Of a stretch of DNA of 64,000 nucleotides, positions 41,888 through 51,636 are shown in pieces. Positions within the stretch are counted from its first letter, which is position 1. Every line of letters starts with the position of its first letter. The notes under the pieces were generated by a model. That model saw only the letters and a program-made list of their open reading frames with translations, ran no database searches and had not been told where the DNA came from. Source of the stretch: Lepiota brunneoincarnata (lineage: Eukaryota > Basidiomycota > Agaricomycetes > Agaricales > Agaricaceae); contig JAEBUN010000003.1 in the NCBI GenBank assembly GCA_023014365.1, forward strand, positions 2,170,001 to 2,234,000, given 5' to 3'. The position numbers and the translations under genes were made by a program.

Positions 41888-43332
41888 TACCATAACAAGA
41901 TGGACTCTGGTGAGGAAAACTCAAACTTGCTTGATCAAGTCTCAAAATTCATTGAACAAACAGAAAAAGAAAAAGATGCAGAAGATGGCCTGGATTGGAT
42001 GTTTGACCCTGGTGAGGTAGCATCCAAGGACTCTAACTATGTCTTTTGTCCAGCTGCATATTGTGCTCAAATTTTATGACTATTTATGGCACATTTCTGC
42101 CAACACCCTATATTTCCAGACAGAAGGGAAACAGAAAAATTGACAGCAGAACAAATCTGGAAGAATGCAGTTGGTGAAATGTACACTTTCTGTCAAGAAC
42201 GTAACTTGCACAGGGTCTGGGGATATTTATGGACATCCTGGTACTGACCAGATATGTGGCATCTGTGGGCATGTTCAATGTCTGCATTTTTATCTTGATT
42301 ATGCACTACAATGAATGCCAAGAACTTCTGGAGACAATTCAAGCACCTTTGGCTACACAATATGGCATGCCCTCAAATCAATCAGGTTATTTGGATTTTG
42401 ATCAACTGAGTAACACCTTTATATATGGCATGGTTCAAGGCACTGGATCCACTTCATCAGCTTGGACAGTCAGCAGTATTGACCACATTTCAACATTACT
42501 TCAAACAATCATGGCAACAGTTGGAGAAGATCAAAATTTCAAATACATCCTACACTACTAACTTTACAAAGTGGGTATGTAACTGTGGTCAGCAAAAATA
42601 CAACCCCTATCACCTCTGCAAGTACCTGATCCAAGCCATTGAACCACCCACTCCAAGATTCTTCATAGAAATCATTCAGTGTCAAATTTCCCCAATCTAC
42701 AACTACCCTGCTTTGGTTCACATGGAATGCAACCATCACAAACAAGCCATCATAGTGACAAAGATGGATCTATCACCAATGGGGACGATGTTGACTGTGT
42801 TATCACACCAGAAATCATGCGAGGTGGGGGAGGCTGGGAGGATTTAGTTCCCAAAGGTCAGTCAGGTCCATCAAAACCATTGAATTTGAAGTGGAGATGA
42901 ATTGAGGAAAGTTTGGGTGGGCCAGGTTCCAACAATGAAGAGCTGATTGATTGCCCACCGGCAAAGATCTCAAGGGTGACTAGAGGCCCTCAAGAGGACA
43001 TTGACCCCACAGTAGACTCTGGCTCATCTGACCTTGAGGGTAACACTTCGAGTTACCCAGCAAGCATCTTGATTCGGAATTCCTCTCATAACTACCTGGC
43101 TGTTGAAGATGAAGATGATCAGGTACTCAGTCAATACTGTCATAACTTAAAGAACAAATATTCACCTTATACATCATCAGAACTATGAAACTGTGGCCTA
43201 TGCTCGACAACTTGTGGCCTCAATGCAAGAGGTGTTAGGCATGCTTGATGGCGAACTCGAAAATCCAGGTGCCCCATCTCTTTGGCTCAAAAGCCTGGCC
43301 AGAAGAAAGGTCGGAAAGAGTGTTATTGAGGT
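41888..43332 (+). pseudogene. MULE transposase gene, part 2 (SWIM zinc finger)
   Basis: It continues part 1 in phase. Recognisable blocks are HFCQHPIFPD, EMYTFCQERNLHRVWGYLW, FWRQFKHLWLHN and the SWIM-type finger WVCNCGQQKYNPYHLCKYL (about 42575-42635), followed by RGGGGWEDL. Stops are TGA (about 42077, 42247, 42298, 42413), with frame changes near 42690 and 43185. I see no DDE transposase core between the N-terminal cysteine domain and these C-terminal blocks, so the element may be an internal-deletion derivative or use a core I do not recognise. It is cut by the hAT element at 43332. Confidence 0.68.
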
Positions 43333-44874
43333 TAGGGGTGCCGAAGTTCGGTTCAGAACTTCGGTTCGAACCTGAACCTCCTGAACTGAACCTAAAAGTT
43401 CAGTCCAGTTCAGGTTCAGGTTCAGCCCCTGGCCTGTTGGTTCGGTTCACGGTTCAGGCTCGAAGATGATGGGCCTGAACGCGTCCGAACGCGTTCGAAC
43501 GCGTTCGAACCGATAAGTTAGAGCCTCGCAGTAAATACAACAATTTACAACAATTTTCCCAGTAGAAATGGGAAGATTGATGTATATCTCGGGGACGACT
43601 GCAGGGATCAGCAAGCGGTTTTCGCCGTTCGATAGCCCCTGCTGACACCTCTTGAACGCGCCACTTCATGCCCCAATTGACCCACCCCCTCCCTCGTCAT
43701 CGCCATCAACATTGCCTAGATTCATTCCTCATTTCGTAATCTCACACTGCACCATTCCTCCTATTACTACCACCGTTTGATGCGCATCTTTAAGGGCTTT
43801 CCAACGCCGTATTGCACATCCTGGGAAACACTCTTTCAGTGAAGTAAAACATGTTTTCCTTGCTGATCACCATCCCCACGCAGATGTCTCTGTTCTGGGG
43901 CCATTTCTCAACGCCTCGGGATACAGTAACTTACATCTGGAAGGTCTCTCCCGTGCCTTTCCAACAAGCCCACTCACGTCCGGTTGCGCTTGGCGGTTGC
44001 CTCGCAAATTGAGGATCTTTGTTGTCTCATCACTTTCCCTCCTTGCAGGGCTTCTGGGCCCACTGCCTTGCTTCAACATGCTTGGGCTTATCTTTTTTAT
44101 GTTGGAAATAAAAACCAATTGTGAGTGTCATGGTGCACAGGGGGTCCAAGCATTGACTGCTTGTCTCTATGATCACCCACCTCCCTGTGGTTTGGCTCCT
44201 GAGCATTTTATTTCTCTCATCCTCTATGTAAAAGGTAGCCAGCATGCCAGGATAGTTATCTACTCATTCTATTGTTCTGGCTTTACTTTAAATACCATAG
44301 CAAGAATCCCCTGCAGTCTCAATTCTCACAGAGTCACACATACAAGTTTCTGAGGCTGTGAGTAGTCTTTATCACTTTCCTCTCATGACTATTACTTATG
44401 TTGTCTGTAGAACAATTACTTGTCTTCTAACAGGTATAGAATACATCAGTTCTTGCATATATGAGTTTCTGAGGCTAATGATCACTCATATTCTAACATT
44501 TTACTCTTATTCACCCTTCCTACCCTTCTTTGGTTATTTGTACCTGTTTTTTTTCTTTTTTTGGAGGGGCTAATATATGTGTATGGAAAAGATGGTTACA
44601 AAACTGGACTTCTAGATGGAGGAGCAGAAGCAAAGGAATGGGAGCTCAAGGAATGGAACTTTGATTAGTTTATTGCCAATATAAACACTTTTTATAACAT
44701 AGTACAAAAAAGTTCAAGTTCGAACCTGTTCGAACCCTGAACTGAACCTTCTGAACTGAGTTCAGGAGGTTCAGTTCAGGTTCAGGTTCAGGTTCAGTAA
44801 ATCTGAGTAGGTTCAGGTTCAGGTTCAGGCTGAGGGGGTGCCGAACTGAACTGAACTGAACTTTGGCACCCCTA
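43333..44874. mobile_element. Non-autonomous hAT-like element, 1542 bp
   Basis: It has perfect 10-bp terminal repeats TAGGGGTGCC and GGCACCCCTA, with an 8-bp duplication ATTGAGGT at 43325-43332 and 44875-44882. Both subterminal regions are packed with GTTCAG/CTGAAC and GTTCGAAC units (about 43345-43510 and 44710-44860), the expected layout of hAT transposase-binding sites. The interior shows no transposase or dimerisation domain; its short ORFs match nothing I recognise. Confidence 0.85.
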
Positions 44875-45021
44875 ATTGAGGTGGTCAATGATATTAGACG
44901 AGAACAACATACTGGGCACACTCGTACCACAATATGGGCAGATGGGAAGGGTAAGAAAGAGCGACGACGTGTACAAAACACGATGGGATACAAACCCCGT
45001 AACTCCTCCGATATTGCGTAA
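44875..45021 (+). pseudogene. MULE transposase gene, part 3 (C-terminus)
   Basis: After removing the hAT element with one ATTGAGGT, the frame reads SVIEVVNDIRREQHTGHT and goes on to a TAA at 45019-45021. This confirms that the hAT element landed inside the coding sequence. Confidence 0.7.
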
Positions 45022-45085
45022 TCAATCATGTTTTAATTTGCTTGTCTTCTCCGTCTCTGTCTCTCTACACTTTTGTCGAAGTCCT

Positions 45086-45177
45086 TTAGTTACCTGAGTG
45101 ATGGGATCATTTCCTAGAGATCCAATCATTTTCCCAGCACGTGATGCGGGAAATCTGCTGGTCGGTCAGCTCCCACT
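45086..45177 (-). repeat. Right terminal inverted repeat of the MULE
   Basis: It is the inverted partner of 7443-7533 and ends at the CCGAACAAT duplication. Confidence 0.8.
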
Positions 45178-45204
45178 CCGAACAATGGCCTGTTGACGGG
45201 ATAC

Positions 45205-45210
45205 CACGTG
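45205..45210. promoter_or_regulatory. CACGTG palindrome, F-box locus 3
   Basis: It lies 74-79 bp before ATG 45284, in the context CACGTGATGTGCGA shared with loci 4 and 5. The MULE inserted only about 18 bp upstream and left it intact. Confidence 0.5.
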
Positions 45211-45283
45211 ATGTGCGAATGCAACAAAGTTCATTTCTCGCCCACCCCCCCAGCTCAAAGTGCTCAACTACGCCGGTTTTCGA

Positions 45284-47101
45284 ATGCACCCGCAGACTGT
45301 TTTCCCACGCTGCGACCACCACTTCGATGATCTCTATGACCCCAAATCGCGGGGAGGCATGACCTCCAACGTCAATCAACCTGTTCCATTGGTGCAGCAG
45401 GATGAAATGGCTCTCATACAGGCAGAGCTCAATCGAGTGGATGGCCTTCTCAGTCGTCTCCACCAAGAAAAATCCGGTCTATTACGAAGGATCAACTCCC
45501 TCCAGGCATCAACAAGACGCCTACCATCCGAGATCTTATCCGCTGTTTTTCAACATGCCCGCCCACCCATCGACTTCAACACCCGTGAAATACCATCAGA
45601 GATCGACGTCAGCAACACCGTCCGCAAACGAGAGTATTTCTCCGATGACGACTTCCAGCTCGTTTTGGGTGCTGTCTCATTCCACTGGCGCCAGGTTGCC
45701 TGGTCGACACCACAACTCTGGACGACGTTGTCGATAGAACCTCACTCATCGACTGCCAGCAGTAACGAAGCCCTGTTGAACCTCTATTTTCAGAATGCTC
45801 GAGATCTGCCAATGACCATCGAGTTGGACCTCCGAGAGACGTTGTATTCGTTAAGACAAATGGGCTCCAAACGACGTGCAAAATCCGTGTCCTATTTAGA
45901 TTCCTTCAGAACGACAATCTTCACCACCAACGCGATGAAGATACGCAGGCTTGTTTTGATTGCTGCCCCACACGAGTGGGCTCCTTTCATCGGCAAGAAC
46001 CTTGTGAACTGCGAGGTTCTGGAATTACGTTGGCCAAGGGGAGAAACCTATTTCTGGGGTAGTTGCATCGAGAGGATTTCTCTTGGGAACCTTCTTTGTC
46101 TGCGTCGCCTCCAGCTGGAGGATCTTGCAATTCCACCTATACTTCCATGGTCAGCAATTACTATCCTAGAGCTACGTGGAATGCTCGTCGGGAGGTGTGT
46201 TCAGCTGCTGGCACAATGCCCGAACTTAGTCCGGTTCGAGAGCAGAGATCCTCACCGGGATGATAGCGGTGAACCATCATCCACCAAAATTATCATGCTT
46301 GAACATCTAGAGGTGCTCGAGTGGTATGACACTGGTGATCCGTGGAGTTATGCCTTCCTAGAATATGTTCGATTCACCAAACTTCGGAGACTCGTTTGGA
46401 CTGCCCACCGTGGCCTTGGATACGGGCACGACGTGGTAGAGCTTGGAGCCAAGCTCCCCGCCTTTATCTCCAATCTACCCATCACACTCGAGGTCTTTGA
46501 GTTCGCAGCTTCCAACCTTGCACTCGGAGACGATAGTGCAATCCTGTACTTCAAGGATCTTCTCGGAAGCTTCGATCACCTCCCAAATCTTCGTGTCAAT
46601 GCTCTTAATGTGGGCTATGCCGATAAGATATGTTCTATGATTGGGCGTCCTGTTATCGAGTCAACTACCCCGGGCAGTAATCGGAGAACGATTGTCGTCC
46701 GGCCAAGAGAATCTAAGGGTCCAAAGTTCTTGGCTGCCCTCAAATCCTTGGTGTTGGATCATGATGGGCGTTTCGATTTGAAAATTATTGCGGACATGCT
46801 AGAGGCCCTTGAAGGAGCGCGGACGGCCACAGGATGTTTTCGTCTTGAGTTGACGAAGAAAGGCAAATGGCGGCCGATCGCCATTGAGAAGATCAAGCGA
46901 CTCCTGACACGTGGTTTCGAGTTGGAGGTTATAGAGGAAGGCGTACCGCTAGACTTTATGATCATGTCACCTTATGGAGGACGACGAGGGTTGACGGCTG
47001 CACCGCGAAAATATGTATTACATGAGCTTGTTACAATCCCACCCGAGGTCATCATCTCGGGCGATATCCCTCTATGCTTTACTGGCAGCAATATTGTTTA
47101 G
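45284..47101 (+). CDS. F-box-like/LRR protein, 605 aa (F-box locus 3)
   Basis: The start MHPQTVFPRCDHHF is chosen by alignment with loci 4, 5, 7 and 8; the frame is open further upstream. It has an N-terminal CxxC-like motif (here F-P-R-C, first Cys lost), a coiled coil about residues 45-80 (ELNRVDGLLSRLHQEKSGLLRRINSL), the F-box-like core RLPSEILSAVFQHARPPIDF, the signature LGAVSFHWRQVAWSTPQLWTTL and LRRs with LLAQCPNLVRFES. It is intact. Compared with its paralogues it lacks the usual stop: the codon aligned with their TGA is CGA (46985-46987), which adds 38 residues. The transposon block begins 97 bp upstream. Confidence 0.83.
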   Translation: MHPQTVFPRCDHHFDDLYDPKSRGGMTSNVNQPVPLVQQDEMALIQAELNRVDGLLSRLHQEKSGLLRRINSLQASTRRLPSEILSAVFQHARPPIDFNTREIPSEIDVSNTVRKREYFSDDDFQLVLGAVSFHWRQVAWSTPQLWTTLSIEPHSSTASSNEALLNLYFQNARDLPMTIELDLRETLYSLRQMGSKRRAKSVSYLDSFRTTIFTTNAMKIRRLVLIAAPHEWAPFIGKNLVNCEVLELRWPRGETYFWGSCIERISLGNLLCLRRLQLEDLAIPPILPWSAITILELRGMLVGRCVQLLAQCPNLVRFESRDPHRDDSGEPSSTKIIMLEHLEVLEWYDTGDPWSYAFLEYVRFTKLRRLVWTAHRGLGYGHDVVELGAKLPAFISNLPITLEVFEFAASNLALGDDSAILYFKDLLGSFDHLPNLRVNALNVGYADKICSMIGRPVIESTTPGSNRRTIVVRPRESKGPKFLAALKSLVLDHDGRFDLKIIADMLEALEGARTATGCFRLELTKKGKWRPIAIEKIKRLLTRGFELEVIEEGVPLDFMIMSPYGGRRGLTAAPRKYVLHELVTIPPEVIISGDIPLCFTGSNIV

Positions 47102-47439
47102 ATGCGTATGTACAGTCCCTTATACAGCCTGCCTATTGATTTAGGGTTATTGAGTATGGCCCACCGCGAACCGGCCGTGTCATGGCCACCTGATATTTAT
47201 GGATTCTCGATTCTCCTTAGCCTCCGCTGTCGGTGGGGGTGGGTCGGTTTGGTTCTAAATAACCCCGCCTGTAAGTCTAAAATAACGTTCAAGCAGCTTT
47301 GGAGAGGATGTTGCCTGTTCCTAGACGCGACAAAGAATAGCCCCAAATGTACCATATAACAATCTCTCCAACCCGCCTTCTATGAAAGGATACTGTTGGT
47401 GGGTGACCTTACTAAAAGGGACGATCAACGAACACGCGG

Positions 47440-48440
47440 GGCTCGAGACAGCATTCAGGACCTCGTAACTCTGCCTACATTCCATGGTCAACGATCACTC
47501 TCTTGGAGCTACGTGAGATGTTCGTTGGGAAATGTGCTGATTCGCTGGGACGATGTCCAAACTTGGTCTTGTTTGAGAGCAGAGATCCTCGCTGGGATAA
47601 AAATGGTGATCCGTCGTCCACCAAAATCACCGTACTTGAGCATCTAGAGGTGCTCGGGTAGTGTGGCATCTGATCCAGTGATCCTTCCTAGAACGCGTTC
47701 GGTTCACCAAACCTCGGAGACTGGTCTGGATTGGAAAGTATTATTACTGGGGCTTTGGGCCCATACATTGTTTGGAGTCCCTGGCCAAGTTCCTCATGTT
47801 TGTCTCCAATCTAAGTACCGACCGCACTCGACATATTTGAGCTCGCGTTTCTCCGCCTTGAACTCCCGGACTGTGATATGCTCTTATATTTTTTGGAAAC
47901 TTTGATTGTCTACCGAACTTTCGGATCTATACTTCTGACGTAGATTACGTTCATACGATTCTTTCTATGATCAGGCATGCTGCTGTGTCAACGATGCAAT
48001 CAATCCTGGCAGTCACGAGAGAACCATTGCCATCGAGCCAAACGACTCTGAGGGTCCGAAGTTTTTGGCTGCTCTTGAATCCCTAGTGTTGGATGATTGG
48101 CAGTATATCATGTCAGACGCTATTGGGAAGGTGCTAAAGTCTCTTGAGGGAGCATGGGCGTCCACTGGATGTTTTTTTTTGTCTCAAGTTGACGAAGAAA
48201 GAGGCAGATAGACACTTACAATAATTGGGAGTAATAAAACTCCTAGCACGTGGTCTATAGTTGGGGGTCGTAGAGGAAGGTGTATTGTTCATTTTCATGT
48301 CCATGTCACCTTCTGGAGAACCATGAGGGCAGGTGGCTCCTTCGTGATTCCTGAGGACGTATTACGTGGTCTTGCCACAATCCGACGCCGAGGTCATCAT
48401 CTCAGACAACGTCACTTTGTGCTTTGCTCGGAGTTTAGCA
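47440..48440 (+). pseudogene. F-box-like relic, C-terminal half
   Basis: It starts inside the LRR region (PWSTITLLELREMFVGKC equivalent) and matches loci 3-5 through CPNLVLFESRDPRWD, VLEHLEVL and GPKFLAALESLVLDD to the C-terminus, with many stops and frameshifts. The upstream block at 47340-47395 resembles the promoter of the other copies, so a deletion has joined a promoter to the second half of the gene. Confidence 0.7.
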
Positions 48441-48855
48441 AATGTGACCTATCGTGAGTTAGCCGCCCCGTAGCTATCCAATATTTATGGATTGTCGATC
48501 TCTCCCAGCGTCCGATATCTGTGCGGTACAGAACACATAATTACTTTAATATCAACTATGCAACCAGTGCGAATCTAACGGTCCTGTTGGGCATACATGT
48601 GAGTGGCGATGGCGGCTTATGCTGAATCATGGAGCGTCCAAGTAGCTTCGGGGAGGGGTATGTCTAGGTCCTAGATGCGAGACGGGAATGTTTTTAACGT
48701 AACATATGACGGCCTCTCCAACCCGCCTTCTAGCAAGTATTGTCAAACTCGCGAATTTGCGCACCTGTCGGGTGTAGTGGTCAATATGATGGGTTCCGAA
48801 TTACGAAGGCTGGGCCATTAATTCATGGCGAAATGCGATGTGGCTGGCAGGATGG

Positions 48856-48861
48856 CACGTG
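48856..48861. promoter_or_regulatory. CACGTG palindrome, F-box locus 4
   Basis: It lies 85-90 bp before ATG 48946, in the context GGCACGTGATGTGCGG. Confidence 0.45.
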
Positions 48862-48945
48862 ATGTGCGGGGTGCAACGAAGCAATCGCGTTCCTTCGTTT
48901 CTTACCTGCTCCCTTGGCTCAAGTGCTTAGTTACGCTGGTTTTGA

Positions 48946-50651
48946 ATGCACTCGCAAATTGTTTGCCCACGCTGTGATCACCACTTTGATAATCCCCATG
49001 AGCCCAAGTCGCGCGGAGGCATGACCTCTAACATCGATGGACCTGTTCCATGGGCGCAACGGGATGAAGTGGCTCTCGTACAGGGAGAGCTCAATCGAGT
49101 GGATGACCTGATCAATCGTCTCCACAAAGAAAAACGCGGTCTACTACGAAGGATCAATTCCCTCCAGGCATCGACAAGACGCCTACCATCCGAGATCTTA
49201 TCCACTATTTTTCAACATGCCCGCCCACTCATCGACTTCAACACCCGTGAAACACCATTAGAGATCGAACTCAGCAGCACCGTCTACAATCGAAAGCATT
49301 TCCCTAGTTGACGACTTCCAGCTCGTCCTGGGTGCTGTCTCATTCCACTGGCGCCAGGTTGCCTGGTCGACACCACAGCTCTGGACGACGTTGTCGATAG
49401 AACCTCGCTCATCGACTGCCAGCAATAACGAAGCCCTGTTGAATCTCTATTTCCAGAATGCTCGAGACCTGCCAATGACCATCGAGTTGGACTTCCGAGA
49501 GACATTGTATTCACAAAGACAAATACGCTCCGAACGGCGTGCAAAATCGATTTCCTATTTAGATTCCTTCAGAACGACAATCTTCACCACCAACGTGATG
49601 AAGATACGCAGCCTCATTTTGATTGCTACCCCACAGGAGTGAGTTCCTTTCATCGGCAAGAACCTTGTGAACTGCGAGGTTCTGCGATTACGTTGGCCAG
49701 AGGGAGTAACCTATAAGCGGGGTGATCGCTTCGAGGGGGTTGCTCTTGGGAACCTTCCTCGTCTGCGTCACCTTCAGCTGAAAAATCTTGCAATTATCCC
49801 CCCACTTCCATGGTCAACAATCACTATCCTGGAGCTACGTGCAATGTCAGTCAGGAAGTGTGTTGAGCTGCTGGCACGATGCCCGAACTTGGTCCGGTTC
49901 GAGAGCAGAGATCCTTTCTGGGATGATAGAGGTGAACCGTCGTCCACCAAAATTATTGTGCTTGAGCATCTAGAGGTGCTCGAGTGGTGTGACATTGGTG
50001 ATCCATGGGGTTTTGCCTTCCTGGAATGTGTTCGATTCACCAAACTTCGGAGACTGGTTTGGAGTGTTCTCCGCAACTTTGGGTATGAGGGCGACTTGGT
50101 AGAGTTTGGGGCCAAGCTATCCGCCTTTATTTCAGATCTACCCGTCACACTCAAGATATTTCATTTCTCATCTTGCGACATTTCAATCCCATACTGTCGC
50201 GCATTTTTCTACTTCAAGGATCTTCTCGGAAGCCTCGATCACCTCCCCAGTCTTTGGATCGATGTCCTTAATAGGGACTGTGTTCATTGTATTCTTTCTA
50301 TGATTGGGCGTCCTGTTACCGAGTCAATTGCCTCGGGCAGTAATCGAAGGTCGACTATCGTTGGGCCAAAAGAATCATCGGGTACAAAGTTCTTGGCTGC
50401 TCTCGAATCCTTGGCGTTGCAAGATGGTAGCCTTTTCGATATGGAAATTATTGTAGAGATGTTGGAGGCCCTTGAAGGAGCGCGGACGGCCACAGGATAT
50501 TTTCGTCTTGAGTTGATGAAGACAAGGCAGATGGCAGCCAATCAGCATTGAGAAGATCAAGGGACTCCTGACACGTGGTTTCGAGTTGGAGGTTATAGAG
50601 GAAGGCGTACCGCTAGACTTCACGGCGATGTCAGCTTCTGGAGGACCATGA
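48946..50651 (+). pseudogene. F-box-like/LRR pseudogene (F-box locus 4)
   Basis: It is colinear with locus 3 from MHSQIVCPRCDHHF to the normal C-terminal end LDFTAMSASGGP. Three lesions break it: a frameshift at about 49309 (CATTTCCCTAGTTGACGAC context), a TGA at 49639-49641 where locus 3 has TGG, and a one-base insertion at about 50526. The F-box core RLPSEILSTIFQHARP is intact. Few other changes have accumulated, so it died recently. Confidence 0.82.
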
Positions 50652-51085
50652 GGACTGGTGGCACCACCGTAAAGATCCATGTATCGTACGAGCTTGTCGT
50701 AACCGCACTCGAGGCCATCATCTCGGACGATGTCGCTCGACGCCTTAGTAGCAGCAATGCCGTAGATACGTACAACCCCTTGTATTGCATAGCCAGCCTG
50801 TTGACTTAAAATTATCAAGTATGACCCGTCACGAACTAGCCTTTTCATGGCCACTGATATTTATGGATTCTCGATTCTTCCCCTCCGACGTTGGTGGGGG
50901 TGGGTCGGTTTGGTTCTGAACAACCCTGCCTGAATATGTTATTTAGTTGTAAGTCTGAAACAGCGTCCAAGCAGCTTGGGAGGGGGGGGGGGGTTGCCTG
51001 TTTCTAGATGTGACAAAGAATTGCTTTAAACGTACCACATGACATTCTCTCCAACCTGCCTCCGAGTAGTACTCGGCCATTCGAG

Positions 51086-51440
51086 TTGACAAGATGGCAT
51101 GTGAGCATGATGTGGAGGCGCAACAAGACAATTCGTGTCTTACCCACTCTCTTGGGTCAAGTGCTCGGCCATGCCGGCTTCAAGTGCACTGCGACGGTCC
51201 TCATGATTTCTTCCGGCGTTAATCGATCTGCTCCACGGGAGCAGCAGGGTGAGGTGGCTCTTATACAGGCAGAGATCGGTCGAGTGGGTGACCCGACCAA
51301 TCGCCTCTGCCAAGAGAAAGCCGGTCTGCTACGAAGGATCAATTCCCTTCGGGCATCAAATTCAGAGACGGCTACCACCCGAGATCTGATCCATTATTTT
51401 TCAATATACCCGGTCACCCACCGACTTTGATGCCCATGAC
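51086..51440 (+). pseudogene. F-box-like relic, N-terminal fragment
   Basis: It matches the N-terminal coiled coil of the family (ALIQAEIGRVGDPTNRLCQEKAGLLRRINSLRAS) and the start of the F-box region, then stops within about 50 bp of it. The upstream region of locus 5 follows directly. It is the complement of the C-terminal relic at 47440, as unequal exchange in a tandem array would leave. Confidence 0.7.
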
Positions 51441-51547
51441 TACTGGGTGGTAGTGGGCAATACATAAGGATCCAAATTACGGAGGCTCGGCCATTCATTC
51501 ATGGCGAAATGCGGAATAACAGTTTCCTAATGTATTTGGCAGGATGG

Positions 51548-51553
51548 CACGTG
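51548..51553. promoter_or_regulatory. CACGTG palindrome, F-box locus 5
   Basis: It lies 84-89 bp before ATG 51637, in the context GGCACGTGATGTGTGG. Confidence 0.45.
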
Positions 51554-51636
51554 ATGTGTGGGTGCAACGGAGCAACCGCGTTCTTTCGTTTCTTACCCAC
51601 TCTCTTGGCTCAAGTACTCAAATACGCCGGTTTCGA

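Larger units (their letters stand above)
7443..45177 (+). mobile_element. Mutator-like (MULE) element, outermost layer of the nested block
   Basis: It is bounded by a perfect 9-bp duplication CCGAACAAT at 7434-7442 and 45178-45186, the length typical of Mutator-like elements. The ends are inverted repeats of about 90 bp containing CCGACCAGCAGATTTCCC and an internal CACGTG. Without its inserts it is about 2.2 kb (7443-7881, 41890-43332, 44883-45177). Its only gene encodes a protein with a SWIM-type zinc finger, which supports the MULE assignment. The inserts are a Tc1 element carrying four gypsy elements, and a hAT element. The excised flanks rejoin to give an F-box gene upstream region matching its paralogues. 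Confidence 0.82.

Noticed and set aside
43867..44118. 83-codon ORF inside the hAT element as a transposase remnant
   Set aside because: No hAT dimerisation motif, BED finger or catalytic motif could be seen; the element is treated as non-autonomous.
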